The notes: generated from the sequence alone by a model not told the origin. DNA of 64,000 nucleotides from JANWKA01 sp035533815 (GCA_035533815.1 DATLTB010000075.1:1-64000), one strand, 5' to 3'; numbered from the stretch's first letter, positions 8,258 through 17,528 are shown. Numbers and translations are program-made.

Positions 8258-9712
8258 ATGATGAATCATTCCCGGCCTGTTATTTATCTACTTGGCCTAA
8301 TATTTCTGGTCTGCGGATCCCTTCAGGCTCAGGACATTTGGACCCTGGAACGGTGTATTCAATATGCCAGGGACCATAATATCCAGATCAAGCAGTCCGC
8401 CCTTCAGGTCCGGATGGCCAGACTCACCCTGCAGCAGAGCAGGCTTTCCCGTCTGCCTACCCTTTCTGCCACCCCGGAATATGGATATAATTTCGGCAGA
8501 TCCATTGACCCTACCACCAATACTTTCGTGACTTCCAAACTGGCTTTTTCCAGCATCGGACTGAACATGGGTCTCAATCTGTTTACCTGGTTCCAGCAGA
8601 TCAACACCATTGCAGCCAACAGGTATGCAGCCGCAGCCAGCAATTCCGCCCTGGAAAAGCTGAAAAATGATGTTTCCCTCAACGTAGCCACTGCCTATCT
8701 GCAGATCCTGGCCAATAAGGAACAGGTGCAGGCAGACGAGCAGCAGGTGCAGTTGTCCACTTCGGAACTGAACAATACCACCAAGCAGGTCCAGTCGGGT
8801 TATCTTCCTGAAAGCAACCAGGCTGACCTGGAAGCCCAGCAAGCCAGGGACAGCGCGACCCTGATCGGGGCCAGAAACACCCTGATCATTTCCATCCTTC
8901 AGATGAAAGCCCTGCTGAACCTGAATTTCAGCACTCCCTTCGATGTGGAGGCTCCGCAGAACATTGATGAAATCCCCCTGCTGGACCTGACCCAGGAAAA
9001 TCCGGACCTGATCTATCAGGAAGCCCTGAATAACCAGCCCCAGATGGCAGAGGATTCCTTTATTGTCAAATCAGCATCCAAGTCCCTGAAAGCAGCCAGA
9101 GGCGCATACTTTCCGAGCCTTTCCTTATTTGGGGGAATGGCCACCAGCTATTCCAGCCAGTACCTCAGACCATCCGAGTCGCTTATCACCTATCCGGCCA
9201 TGCCTATCGGGACCGTCTCGATCAACAATACCAACTATACGGTGAATTCCTATAGCCAGCAGGTCCTGGTTCCCACCTATTCAAAAACACCCCTGACCAC
9301 TCAGATGGGGGATAATTTCCGGCAGGACTTCGGGCTGGCACTCAATATTCCCATCCTGAACGGCTGGCAAATCCGAACCAATGTGCAGAGAGCCCATATC
9401 AACCTGCTGAATGATCAGCTGACCTTTGAGCAGGACCGGCTTACCCTCAAGCAGAACATCTTTCAAGCCTATGCGGATGCCAAGGGATCCCTGGAGAACT
9501 TCCATGCAGCCATGAAAACACTGGAAGATTCCCAGATTGCCTTTGACTTTGCCACCAAAAGATATAATCTGGGACTGATCAATTCTGTGGATTATCTGAC
9601 CACCCAGAATAACCTGTTTGCCGCCAAAACCAATTTGCTTACCGCCAAATACACTTATATTTTTAAAGTGAAATTGCTGGAATTTTATAAAAACCTGCAG
9701 CTTACCCTCTAA
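8258..9712 (+). CDS. TolC family outer membrane efflux protein
   Basis: A 484-residue outer membrane factor. A signal peptide (about residues 1-24, ending SLQAQ) is followed by DIWTLERCIQYARDHNIQIKQ, the usual start of a TolC/OEP repeat. Two helical repeats follow, with long coiled-coil stretches such as KEQVQADEQQVQLSTSEL and a second repeat ending RYNLGLINSVDYLTTQNNL. It would form a trimeric channel for a tripartite pump or a type I exporter. The adaptor gene follows after 41 bases, but no inner-membrane permease gene is nearby. The transported substrate cannot be told. Confidence 0.93.
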   Translation: MMNHSRPVIYLLGLIFLVCGSLQAQDIWTLERCIQYARDHNIQIKQSALQVRMARLTLQQSRLSRLPTLSATPEYGYNFGRSIDPTTNTFVTSKLAFSSIGLNMGLNLFTWFQQINTIAANRYAAAASNSALEKLKNDVSLNVATAYLQILANKEQVQADEQQVQLSTSELNNTTKQVQSGYLPESNQADLEAQQARDSATLIGARNTLIISILQMKALLNLNFSTPFDVEAPQNIDEIPLLDLTQENPDLIYQEALNNQPQMAEDSFIVKSASKSLKAARGAYFPSLSLFGGMATSYSSQYLRPSESLITYPAMPIGTVSINNTNYTVNSYSQQVLVPTYSKTPLTTQMGDNFRQDFGLALNIPILNGWQIRTNVQRAHINLLNDQLTFEQDRLTLKQNIFQAYADAKGSLENFHAAMKTLEDSQIAFDFATKRYNLGLINSVDYLTTQNNLFAAKTNLLTAKYTYIFKVKLLEFYKNLQLTL

Positions 9713-9753
9713 AAGGTAAAAGCAGCATTAAACACAGATCACCCCGGGACTTT

Positions 9754-11127
9754 ATGAAAAGAAAAACGATCATTTATCTGTTAGTAGGCATCCTGCTGCT
9801 GATATTTCTGCTGCTGATATTGAAAAGCAAGGGAGTAATCGGTCAGCCGCAATCTATAAAAGTAACCGCCGAGGCTGCGGAATACAAGGATATTACTGAA
9901 ACAGTCTCGGCCAGCGGCAAGATATATCCTGAAATCGAAGTGAAAGTGAGCCCGGATGTTTCCGGTCAGATCATCAGCCTGCCGGTCCTGGAGGGAGATT
10001 CAGTGACCCGGGGACAGGTCATCGCAAAAATCTATGCGGATATTTACAATTCTATCCGGGAACAATCCCTGGCCAATGTGAGCCAGATGCAGGCTCAGCT
10101 GGCCAATGCACAGGCTTCACTGGCGGGATTCAAGGCCAAGCTGGACCAGACCAAGGCCATATTTGCCCGCGATCAGCAGCTGGTGGGCCAGAAGATCATT
10201 TCCCAGGTGGAATATGAACAGGCCCAGAGCGATTACCAGTCCGCCCTGGCAAGTTACGACGCGGCCCAGGACCAGATCCGCAGCGGCCAGTATGGGGTTG
10301 CCAGTTCGCAGGCTACCTTGTCCCAGGCAGAAGAAACCCTGGGACGAACGACCATTTATGCGCCCATGAGCGGATATATATCCAGCCTACTGGTGAAAAA
10401 TGGGGAAAGGGTGGTTGGTACGGCACAGATGGCGGGCACGGAGATGATGACCATCGCCAATATGGATACCATGGAGGTCCGGGTGGATGTGGGGGAAAAT
10501 GATATCCCGAAAGTCAACTACGGGGATACGGCCAATATACAGGTTGATGCCTATAATGACCGGAACTTCATCGGGGTGGTGACCCGGATTGCGACCAGTT
10601 CCGGCTCGCTCAGCTCCTCTTCCAGCACCACGACGACCAACTCTTCCGCTGATCAGGTCACCAATTATACGGTGCATATCCGTATCCTGAAATCCTCGTA
10701 TGCAGACCTGATTGATCCCAGGCATCCCAGGCATTTTCCTTTCAGGCCTGGCATGAGCGCCAGTGTGGATATCCAGACCGAAACCCACAAACATGTTATA
10801 GCTGTTCCCATCAATGCGGTAACGACCAGGGATACCACCGGAACCATGAACGGCAATAAATCCGGAACTCCTGCGCTGGTTGCTGATACTTCCCAGTCTT
10901 CCTTCAAGCAGCAGGAAGTGGTTTTTGTCATCCGGAAATCTGGAACAGTCAGGATGGAAATGGTAAAAACCGGCATCCAGGATGACAACAACATAGAAAT
11001 CGATTCTGGCTTGATCAGGGGCGATAAAGTGGTGACGGCTCCCTATACCGCAATATCCAAAACACTGCAAAACGGAAGCAAGGTGAGCGTGGTTCCGCAG
11101 TCGCAGCTGTTCATGGCGACTAAATAG
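9754..11127 (+). CDS. Periplasmic adaptor (membrane fusion protein, MacA/HlyD-like)
   Basis: A 457-residue adaptor that would link an inner-membrane pump to the TolC protein encoded just upstream. One N-terminal transmembrane anchor lies at residues 5-24. A lipoyl half-domain follows (VSPDVSGQIISLPVLEGD), then an alpha-helical hairpin at about 105-195 rich in Gln and Ala, the second lipoyl half (TTIYAPMSGYISSLLVKNGERV) and a beta-barrel domain. Ser/Thr-rich low complexity near residue 290 (SSSSSTTTTNSS) is a loop insertion. The next gene is gpsA, so the ABC or RND permease expected in third position is missing here. Confidence 0.92.
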   Translation: MKRKTIIYLLVGILLLIFLLLILKSKGVIGQPQSIKVTAEAAEYKDITETVSASGKIYPEIEVKVSPDVSGQIISLPVLEGDSVTRGQVIAKIYADIYNSIREQSLANVSQMQAQLANAQASLAGFKAKLDQTKAIFARDQQLVGQKIISQVEYEQAQSDYQSALASYDAAQDQIRSGQYGVASSQATLSQAEETLGRTTIYAPMSGYISSLLVKNGERVVGTAQMAGTEMMTIANMDTMEVRVDVGENDIPKVNYGDTANIQVDAYNDRNFIGVVTRIATSSGSLSSSSSTTTTNSSADQVTNYTVHIRILKSSYADLIDPRHPRHFPFRPGMSASVDIQTETHKHVIAVPINAVTTRDTTGTMNGNKSGTPALVADTSQSSFKQQEVVFVIRKSGTVRMEMVKTGIQDDNNIEIDSGLIRGDKVVTAPYTAISKTLQNGSKVSVVPQSQLFMATK

Positions 11128-11172
11128 TCTGCCTGCCGGGAGCACTCCGGTGGTTTTCGTACTTTTACTACC

Positions 11173-12195
11173 ATGAGGTCCAATGTGAGATACAGGGTAG
11201 GCCTGGTCGGAAGTGGCAGTTGGGCAACTGCCCTGGCCAAGATCCTTACGGATAATCATTTTCGCATCAACTGGTGGATGCGCAAGGAAGCCGATATCAG
11301 GAGTATGCATTTACGGAAGTATAATCCTTCCTATCTGAGCAGTGTCCGCTTTGACTTGAAAAACATCATACTGTCCTCCAATGCTACCGAAGTGATCCTG
11401 AATTCTGACTGGGTGATTTTCTGCATTCCCTCGGCCTTTATCAGGGAAGTGCTGGAACCCCTTCCCCGCCAGATTTTCGGGGATAAATCTGTGATCAGTG
11501 CAATCAAGGGGATCATACCCGGGGAAAATATCCTGTTGAATGAGTATCTGCTGCGCCATTTTCAGTTTCCGCTGACCAGTTATTTTACCATTATGGGACC
11601 ATGTCATGCCGAGGAAGTGGCTGCCCAGAAGCTAACCTATATCACTTTCTCCGGCAAGGATTATCCCACAGCCAGAAGCATAGCAAAACGGTTTATCACC
11701 CGCTATCTGAAAACAGTGGTGAATGATGATATCTGGGGCGCACAATATGGGGCCGTCCTGAAAAATATTTATGCAATAGGGGCCGGCATTGCCCATAGCC
11801 TGGGATATGGAGATAATTTCCTGTCTGTCTATATTGCCAACTGTGCCGGGGAAATGACGGCTTTCAATGATGCGGTGAACCGAAGCGAAAACCATATTTA
11901 TGAAAACCGGAATCCCTTTGCAGGTGCTTACCTGGGGGATTTGCTGGTCACCTGTTATTCTCCATACAGCCGTAACCGCAGTTTCGGCACCATGATCGGC
12001 AAGGGATATACAGTTCGGGCTGCGCAGATGGAGATGAATATGGTGGCAGAAGGGTATTATGCAGCCAGGTGTATCCATGAAATCAGCCAGGCTGCCGGTT
12101 TACAGGTGCCTATGGCCGAAAACATTTACAGCATACTTTATGAGCAGCTTTCTCCATTTGATGCATTTGGCCGGATTGAAAAGATGTTGATATAA
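11173..12195 (+). CDS. gpsA: NAD(P)H-dependent glycerol-3-phosphate dehydrogenase
   Basis: Cytoplasmic enzyme that reduces dihydroxyacetone phosphate to sn-glycerol-3-phosphate for phospholipid synthesis. The 340-residue protein opens with the Rossmann motif VGLVGSGSWATALAKIL. The conserved SAIKGI, MGPCHAEEVA and YGAVLKNIYAIGAGIAHSLGYGDN segments follow, the last containing the catalytic Lys. GAYLGDLLVTCYSPYSRNRSFG matches the usual GLGDLxxTCxSxxSRN motif with a one-residue change. The start ATG gives MRSNVRYRVGLVG. The next gene begins seven bases after the stop. Confidence 0.95.
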   Translation: MRSNVRYRVGLVGSGSWATALAKILTDNHFRINWWMRKEADIRSMHLRKYNPSYLSSVRFDLKNIILSSNATEVILNSDWVIFCIPSAFIREVLEPLPRQIFGDKSVISAIKGIIPGENILLNEYLLRHFQFPLTSYFTIMGPCHAEEVAAQKLTYITFSGKDYPTARSIAKRFITRYLKTVVNDDIWGAQYGAVLKNIYAIGAGIAHSLGYGDNFLSVYIANCAGEMTAFNDAVNRSENHIYENRNPFAGAYLGDLLVTCYSPYSRNRSFGTMIGKGYTVRAAQMEMNMVAEGYYAARCIHEISQAAGLQVPMAENIYSILYEQLSPFDAFGRIEKMLI

Positions 12196-12202
12196 ACCTG
12201 AG

Positions 12203-12643
12203 ATGACAAAGGGGTTGAAAAAAACAGGAACCTGTTTAACCTGCATATTGGTGATTACCATGGGGCAGGCCAGCGGACAGCAGGGAATCCGGTTTACTGA
12301 TTTATCCTGGCCTGCGGTGCAGGTTATTGCCCGCAGGCAACACAGGATCATATTCGCTGATGTGTATACCGATTGGTGCAGACCCTGCAAACTAATGGAC
12401 CAGGAAGTGTTTTCTGAGCAGTCCACCGGCGATTTTTTTAATGCCCATTTTGTCAATTACCGGATGAATGCAGAAAAGGGGGAGGGGAGGCAGCTAGCCA
12501 GGCTGTACGGAGTACCCTCCTATCCGTTTTACCTGTTCGTGGATTCCACCGGCAAACTGATCTACTCGGGTCAGGGTTTCTGCAATGGTGATCAGCTTGT
12601 GGCTACCGCCAAGACCGCCCTGAAAAAATACCTGCACCGCTAG
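12203..12643 (+). CDS. Exported thioredoxin-like protein
   Basis: A 146-residue protein with a probable signal peptide (GLKKTGTCLTCILVITMGQASG) and a thioredoxin fold. The redox motif is DVYTDWCRPCKLMDQEVF, a CRPC centre, and the cis-proline loop is GVPSYPFYLFVD. It resembles the DUF255/thioredoxin_7 type of secreted disulfide or chaperone protein common in Bacteroidota, not cytoplasmic TrxA. It is seven bases behind gpsA, so probably co-transcribed. The partner protein is unknown. Confidence 0.85.
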   Translation: MTKGLKKTGTCLTCILVITMGQASGQQGIRFTDLSWPAVQVIARRQHRIIFADVYTDWCRPCKLMDQEVFSEQSTGDFFNAHFVNYRMNAEKGEGRQLARLYGVPSYPFYLFVDSTGKLIYSGQGFCNGDQLVATAKTALKKYLHR

Positions 12644-12663
12644 TTATTCTCCTGGTTATTTCG

Positions 12664-12670
12664 TAATTTG
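12664..12670 (+). promoter_or_regulatory. Promoter-like box before the 40-residue membrane peptide
   Basis: TAATTTG approximates TAnnTTTG with one T missing and lies 18 bases before the ATG at 12689. Weak match, listed because it supports separate expression of the small gene. Confidence 0.2.
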
Positions 12671-12688
12671 TAAGAAGAAAGAATACCT

Positions 12689-12811
12689 ATGCCGCTGCCT
12701 TTTTCCATCCTGGGTGGATTTTTTATCCTCCTGCTGACCGGTATCCTGATGCTGGGCGATCTGGTGGATTGGTTACGGAATGGGGGTCATCACCGTAAAC
12801 CTGCTCCCTGA
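12689..12811 (+). CDS. Small single-span membrane protein, 40 residues (hypothetical)
   Basis: An ATG frame encodes MPLPFSILGGFFILLLTG followed by ILMLGDLVDWLRNGGHHRKPAP. Residues 5-23 are a clean transmembrane helix followed by a charged, His-rich tail. It fills the only free space between the thioredoxin-like gene and the convergent hemW gene and stops two bases before the hemW stop. I do not recognise a family. The hydrophobic-then-charged pattern and the fit in the gap favour a real gene, but it is short enough to be chance. Confidence 0.45.
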   Translation: MPLPFSILGGFFILLLTGILMLGDLVDWLRNGGHHRKPAP

Positions 12812-12813
12812 TA

Positions 12814-13938
12814 TCAATGGAACAGCGCTGCTGAAATCCGGTCCGCAAAAAGCCATCCGGATTTGGTCAGCTTAAGCATCCTGCCTTCCTGCTGCATAGA
12901 ACCATTCCCGAGGTATATCCTGCTTTTTTCCCAAAGGTTTTGTTGGGTGGCTTTACTCCACCTGCTGGCGATCAGGTCGAGATCACATCCTTCCATGGTG
13001 CGCAATGATACCAGGATATATTCATTGAACTGCTGGTCAGGAGTAAGGATTTCCAGTTCAAAAGGACATTTGCCTTCCCGGATACCGGAAAGATATTGCT
13101 GGTTATTGGCCGGGTTCCATTGCCGGGAAAACCCATTGAAGGAATGAGCGGAAGGCCCCAGGCCCAGGTAGGGCACCCCCTTCCAGTAATTGCTGTTATG
13201 CAGGGCCCGATGACCGGGTATGGCAAAGTTGGAAATTTCATAATGCTCATACCCTGCATTTTCCAGCCAGGGGTCGAGCAGTTCGAACTGCCTGGCAGCC
13301 TGAGTGGCATCCAGGGCTGGAAAGCGCCCTTTGCGGATCTGGTGGTCCATGGCAGTAGCTGGTTCCTGGGTGAGGGCATAGCAGGACAGGTGCGTTATTC
13401 CTGAATCCAGTACCGACCGGACATTATGCTCCCAGCCCTGGTCTGACAATCCGGGGATACCATAGATCAGGTCTGCGGAAAGGTTGGTGAACCCATTTTC
13501 CATAGCCAGGCGAAGGGCATCTTTCGCCTGTGATCCGTTATGGGATCTGTTCAACCGGACCAGGTCCTGGTCTGAAAAACTCTGGATTCCGATGCTGAGC
13601 CGGTTGATCCCTGCTGACTGGAGTTCCCTGATCTTATGGAGGGAGAGGTCATCCGGGTTGGCTTCCAGGGTAATTTCCGGGTCTGAGATGAATGAAAACT
13701 GTTCCCTGATGGATTGCAGTATCAGGACAAGATCAGCAGTTTCGATCAGGGATGGGGTTCCCCCGCCGAAATACAGGGTCTTCACCATTTCACCTTTCAG
13801 ATAATCCCTTTGCATCCCGGCTTCTGTGATGATGGCCCGGATCATTTCCTTTTCGGAAGCAAGGGAAGTGGAAAAATGGAAATTACAGTAATGGCAGGCC
13901 TGCCGGCAAAAGGGGATATGGATATAGATACCTGACAT
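12814..13938 (-). CDS. hemW: Radical SAM heme chaperone HemW
   Basis: Formerly called oxygen-independent coproporphyrinogen III oxidase-like; HemW binds heme and a 4Fe-4S cluster and delivers heme to respiratory proteins. The protein (374 residues from the preferred start) begins MSGIYIHIPFCRQACHYCNF, with the radical SAM CxxxCxxC. Further marks are YFGGGTPSLIE, LEANPDDL, RLSIGIQSFSDQDL and NSNYWKGVPYLGLGPSAHSF. The N-terminal Cys of true HemN enzymes is absent, as expected for HemW. An upstream ATG at 13983 would add 15 unrelated residues. Confidence 0.93.
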   Translation of the reverse strand: MSGIYIHIPFCRQACHYCNFHFSTSLASEKEMIRAIITEAGMQRDYLKGEMVKTLYFGGGTPSLIETADLVLILQSIREQFSFISDPEITLEANPDDLSLHKIRELQSAGINRLSIGIQSFSDQDLVRLNRSHNGSQAKDALRLAMENGFTNLSADLIYGIPGLSDQGWEHNVRSVLDSGITHLSCYALTQEPATAMDHQIRKGRFPALDATQAARQFELLDPWLENAGYEHYEISNFAIPGHRALHNSNYWKGVPYLGLGPSAHSFNGFSRQWNPANNQQYLSGIREGKCPFELEILTPDQQFNEYILVSLRTMEGCDLDLIASRWSKATQQNLWEKSRIYLGNGSMQQEGRMLKLTKSGWLFADRISAALFH

Positions 13939-14082
13939 GGGGAAAGTAAAAGTTCCGGGTTCAGCCTTTGATGGATTAACCACCGTTTAATGCGTCCGGT
14001 ATTCCCCGGCTAAGGGATGGCAGACTCCTGCCCAAGACAGATTAATTCGGCAAATGGTATTTTTCGGATTGCCGGAAAAGCA

Positions 14083-14586
14083 TTAACCGGCTCCCAGTTT
14101 TCCCAGCAATATACCAATGATAAAAACAATGCCTCCTCCAATGATGATCTGAATAACGGTTTTTCCCGGAGGAGATTTCATGAACTTATAACGGATAAAG
14201 GCGATTCCCGCCAGTTCGCAGATGACCACGATATAGGCGATCCTCAGGGCAATTGTTAAATCAGTAATCAAAAAAGGCAGGGTATGCAGCATTCCTCCAA
14301 TGGAAGTCCCTATGCCCGTGATTATCCCCCTGGACAAAGGATCCCCCCTTCCGGTGACCTTCCCGTCATCCGAAAGGGCTTCCGCAAAGCCCATGCTTAT
14401 TCCTGCACCGACTGCAGCGGCAACTCCGACTAAAAAAGCCTTGTGAGACTGATGGGTCAAACCGGCTGCAGCAAAAATGGGGGCCAGGGTGGATACCGAT
14501 CCATCCATCAGTCCCAGCAGGGCAGGTTGTATCTTTTGCAGGACAAAGGGGACACCCCGGATCAGTAGAGTGGTTTTTTTGGGCAT
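14083..14586 (-). CDS. VIT1/CCC1-like membrane transporter
   Basis: A 167-residue membrane protein with about five hydrophobic segments. The N-terminal stretch PALLGLMDGSVSTLAPIFAAA and the AVGAGISMGFAEALSDDG segment fit the short VIT1/CCC1 group (Fe/Mn vacuolar-transporter superfamily), where the GLMDG-type motif and the Glu in helix 2 are conserved. The final third (VICELAGIAFIRYKFMKS and a last glycine-rich helix) completes the fold. Metal transport is inferred from the family; substrate is unknown. It is transcribed alone, between hemW and the divergent Omp85-like gene. Confidence 0.75.
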   Translation of the reverse strand: MPKKTTLLIRGVPFVLQKIQPALLGLMDGSVSTLAPIFAAAGLTHQSHKAFLVGVAAAVGAGISMGFAEALSDDGKVTGRGDPLSRGIITGIGTSIGGMLHTLPFLITDLTIALRIAYIVVICELAGIAFIRYKFMKSPPGKTVIQIIIGGGIVFIIGILLGKLGAG

Positions 14587-14721
14587 CTGGTGCAGGGAAT
14601 TACTTTATGATGAAATTACCCATTTCATGGATTAAAATCCGGAAATGGGAAAACTTCAGCAGGAATAATCTGGCCGGAATTGACCAATTATGTGGAAATT
14701 GGGGACTGCAGCAGGCTGATC

Positions 14722-16527
14722 ATGACCAATAGGGCACCTTATACCCGGTTTTCGTTATTCATCTTGCTGCTGCTTTATGCTGCATCCCTGCCCTGCACCG
14801 CGCAGGTCTATGTCCTGAAAGTTATTCCTGCTGCAGGCGACAGCCTGCAGATCGGGAAGCTTTCCATTCCCGGGTCATTTTCCAGTCAGGGGGAATGCCT
14901 GGAATACCTCAGTCATCTTCAGCAGCAACTGGTTAAAAAAGGATACCTGGCTGCATCCCTGGACAGCATACGGATTGAACCGGATTTTGCCCGGATCGTG
15001 TTATATACCGGAAACATTTATCGCTGGGCCACGCTGAGCCGCGGAGACCTTCCACCGGGGTTGCTGGCAGGGTCTGGGTTCAATGAAAAATTCTTCAATG
15101 GTCGTTTGCTGGATTATGATCAGGTCGCTTCAACATTCGGGAAGATCCTTCAGTATTGTGAAAACAACGGATATCCCTTTGCAAGGGTGAAACTCGGCAA
15201 TATCCGGATCAGGGAGGGGGGGGTGTACGCAGAACTGATCCTGGATAAGGGCTTTCTCTTCACCATTGACAGCGTGGCCATTAAAGGCAACGCCCGGATT
15301 TCCCATGAGTTCGCAGAAAATTACCTTGGCATACACCAGGGCAGCCCGTATGATGAATCCAGGTTGCAGGCAATCAGCCAGCATATTGCAGAACTTAGCT
15401 TCCTGAAGGAAGGAAAACCCTGGGAAATATACTTCACGGGCACCAAGGCCAGACTGAACCTTTACCTGGACATCCGGAAATCCAATCAGTTTGACTTTTT
15501 GATCGGATTTCTGCCCAACAGCCAGGCAACGGGGCGGCTTTTGCTTACCGGTCAGGCCAGGCTGAACCTGCAAAATGCTTTTGGCCATGGGGAAGCCATC
15601 TCCCTGAACTGGCAGCAGCTCCAGTATAAGTCTCCCCAGTTGGATCTGGGATTCCAATATCCCTTCCTGTTCAATACCCCGTTTGGTATCAGTCTCTCCT
15701 TTGATCTGTTCAGGAAAGATTCCAGTTATCTCAATATCCACGAGGAGGCCGGACTGCTCTATCAGCTCAGCGCTACGGATTATTTTAAATTTTATGTGCA
15801 ACAGACCCGGAGTGAACTGTTGTCCGTGGACACCCTGGCCATTAAGGAAACCCACCAGCTGCCTCCGCAGCTGGATATTTCCAATACCCTATTCGGCATA
15901 CAGTATGTCATGAGCCATACCGACTATCGACTTAATCCCACCAGGGGAATTGAGGCCAATATTTCCGTCGGACTCGGAACAAAGATTATTGATAAAAACA
16001 ACAGTATCCTGCAGCTCACCGCAAGCGACACAGGCTCAGTGCCCTTTAATTATGGTTCCCTTTATGATTCCCTGACCCTGAAATCCTACCAGGCAAAAAT
16101 CCTGGTCCGCGTAGCCAAATATTTTCCACTGGGAGGAAGGAGTGTCCTGGAGACCGCCCTTAACGGCGGTGCCCTGACTGGCCGCAACCTGCTGTTGAAT
16201 GAGCTTTTCCAGATCGGGGGATATGCGTTGCTGCGTGGTTTTGATGAACAAAGCATCTATGCCTCCCAGTATGCAGTCCTCACCCTGGAATACCGGTATT
16301 TACTGGGCCTGAATTCCTATTTTTTCCTGTTCAGTGACAATGCTTATGTGCACTTAAGCTATCTTTATGGGAATACCATGGATTTTCCCACAGGCCTGGG
16401 TGCCGGACTCGCCTTTCAGACTAAAAGTGGCATATTTAATATCAGTTATGCGGTGGGGCGGAGCGGCGGACAGGCTTTCCATCTCAATGAGTCAAAGATC
16501 CATTTCGGGTATATGAATTTTTTCTGA
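14722..16527 (+). CDS. BamA/TamA-like (Omp85 superfamily) outer membrane protein
   Basis: From the preferred ATG 14722 the protein is 601 residues with a signal peptide ending near PCTAQ. Residues 30-250 look like two or three POTRA-type repeats, for example KGFLFTIDSVAIKGNARISHEFAENYL. The remainder is a 16-strand-type barrel with the Omp85 marks NPTRGIEANISVGLG, RSVLETALNGGALTGRNL and the lid-lock-like GGYALLRGFDEQSIYAS. It ends in SKIHFGYMNFF, with the C-terminal aromatic usual for outer-membrane barrels. It is shorter than BamA (about 800 residues), so it is more likely a paralogue in protein insertion or export than BamA itself. Confidence 0.85.
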   Translation: MTNRAPYTRFSLFILLLLYAASLPCTAQVYVLKVIPAAGDSLQIGKLSIPGSFSSQGECLEYLSHLQQQLVKKGYLAASLDSIRIEPDFARIVLYTGNIYRWATLSRGDLPPGLLAGSGFNEKFFNGRLLDYDQVASTFGKILQYCENNGYPFARVKLGNIRIREGGVYAELILDKGFLFTIDSVAIKGNARISHEFAENYLGIHQGSPYDESRLQAISQHIAELSFLKEGKPWEIYFTGTKARLNLYLDIRKSNQFDFLIGFLPNSQATGRLLLTGQARLNLQNAFGHGEAISLNWQQLQYKSPQLDLGFQYPFLFNTPFGISLSFDLFRKDSSYLNIHEEAGLLYQLSATDYFKFYVQQTRSELLSVDTLAIKETHQLPPQLDISNTLFGIQYVMSHTDYRLNPTRGIEANISVGLGTKIIDKNNSILQLTASDTGSVPFNYGSLYDSLTLKSYQAKILVRVAKYFPLGGRSVLETALNGGALTGRNLLLNELFQIGGYALLRGFDEQSIYASQYAVLTLEYRYLLGLNSYFFLFSDNAYVHLSYLYGNTMDFPTGLGAGLAFQTKSGIFNISYAVGRSGGQAFHLNESKIHFGYMNFF

Positions 16528-16535
16528 ACCCTTCG

Positions 16536-16543
16536 TAATTTTG
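16536..16543 (+). promoter_or_regulatory. Candidate -7 box for DUF4271-hemD
   Basis: TAATTTTG is a perfect TAnnTTTG match in the short gap after the Omp85-like gene, 17 bases before the GTG start of the DUF4271 gene. Confidence 0.4.
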
Positions 16544-16560
16544 CCTGCAATTTCCATTTT

Positions 16561-17490
16561 GTGTTGACATTCCGGATTTTGGTATTGTTATGTCTTGGCG
16601 TCCTCCCGGGACCGCAATTGGACAGGCAGAACCATTCCCTTATGGTAAATCGCCTTTCCACAAGGGGCCCAACAGCCTTTTCCAGGACAGGGGAGTTAAA
16701 AATCCTGAAACAGTTTCCGGGGGGGGCTGCCCAGGGGGGATATGACCGGTACGTAAAACATGTCTTGCAAGGCAACCTGTTTTTCAGGGCAGGCCGGCAG
16801 GGACAATATGATCTGGATAATATCCGCCAATACCAGCCGCGTAACACCTTGTTTTGGCTGATATTCCTGGTTTTGCTTTTGCTGGCAATCATTCGGATCA
16901 TTTTTTATAAGTATTTTTCAGATCTGTTCCGGGCATTTGCCAATCCCACCCTCAGCCAGCGACAGCTCAGGGATCAGTTATCCCAAACCCCATTTCCTGC
17001 CCTGCTGCTGAACATATTTTTTTCCATCAGCCTGGGACTTTATCTTTTCCTGCTGCTCAGGAACTCCGGGTTTATCACCAACTATAATATCTATCTGCTG
17101 ATACCCTCCTTTGTGGCGTTGATCGGCACCATATATTTTATCAAATATTTCGTACTGAGGCTGAGCGGCTGGCTGTTCGGAGCCAGCGATCTTACCGATG
17201 GATACATTTATATTCTATACCTGATTAATAAAGTGCTGGGGATTGTGCTGGTGCCATTCCTGGTCATCCTGGCTTTCTGCAGCCCGCAATTGGCCAGTGC
17301 CGGGTATTACATTTCAATTATAATTATTTCGTTATTTATTGTATACCGCTATTTTAGGGCTTATCATCTGATCAAATCACATATTTCTTTTAGCCGGTTC
17401 CATTTTTTTTTGTACCTTTGCGCCTTCGAAATAGTACCTGTGCTGATTGTGGGCAAAGTGGTACTGGTTTGGTTAAACGGCAATGCCTAG
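16561..17490 (+). CDS. DUF4271 membrane protein
   Basis: A 309-residue protein with an N-terminal hydrophobic leader, a variable extracytoplasmic segment to about residue 95, and then six or so transmembrane helices: LFWLIFLVLLLLAIIRIIFY, PALLLNIFFSISLGLYLFLLL, NIYLLIPSFVALIGTIYFI, VLGIVLVPFLVILAFC, GYYISIIIISLFIVYRYF and FFLYLCAFEIVPVLIVGKVV. This pattern and the position immediately before hemD are typical of the DUF4271 family in Bacteroidota, whose function is unknown. The start is probably GTG 16561; no ATG occurs until residue 28. Its last third contains a promoter-like box for hemD. Confidence 0.85.
   Translation: MLTFRILVLLCLGVLPGPQLDRQNHSLMVNRLSTRGPTAFSRTGELKILKQFPGGAAQGGYDRYVKHVLQGNLFFRAGRQGQYDLDNIRQYQPRNTLFWLIFLVLLLLAIIRIIFYKYFSDLFRAFANPTLSQRQLRDQLSQTPFPALLLNIFFSISLGLYLFLLLRNSGFITNYNIYLLIPSFVALIGTIYFIKYFVLRLSGWLFGASDLTDGYIYILYLINKVLGIVLVPFLVILAFCSPQLASAGYYISIIIISLFIVYRYFRAYHLIKSHISFSRFHFFLYLCAFEIVPVLIVGKVVLVWLNGNA
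17413..17420 (+). promoter_or_regulatory. Candidate -7 box for hemD inside the DUF4271 gene
   Basis: TACCTTTG followed by CG, preceded by a run of eight T and TG, is a textbook Bacteroidota -7 box. It lies within the DUF4271 coding sequence, about 110 bases before the hemD ATG at 17529. It could be coincidental, because the T-run encodes Phe residues. Confidence 0.4.
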
Positions 17491-17528
17491 CAGGGCTGGA
17501 TTTTTTCACTTATCAGTAATCGCTAATT

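Noticed and set aside
14017..14259. A plus-strand frame opposite the VIT1/CCC1-like gene
   Set aside because: Low-complexity, Asn/Asp-rich translation produced by the antisense of membrane-protein codons.
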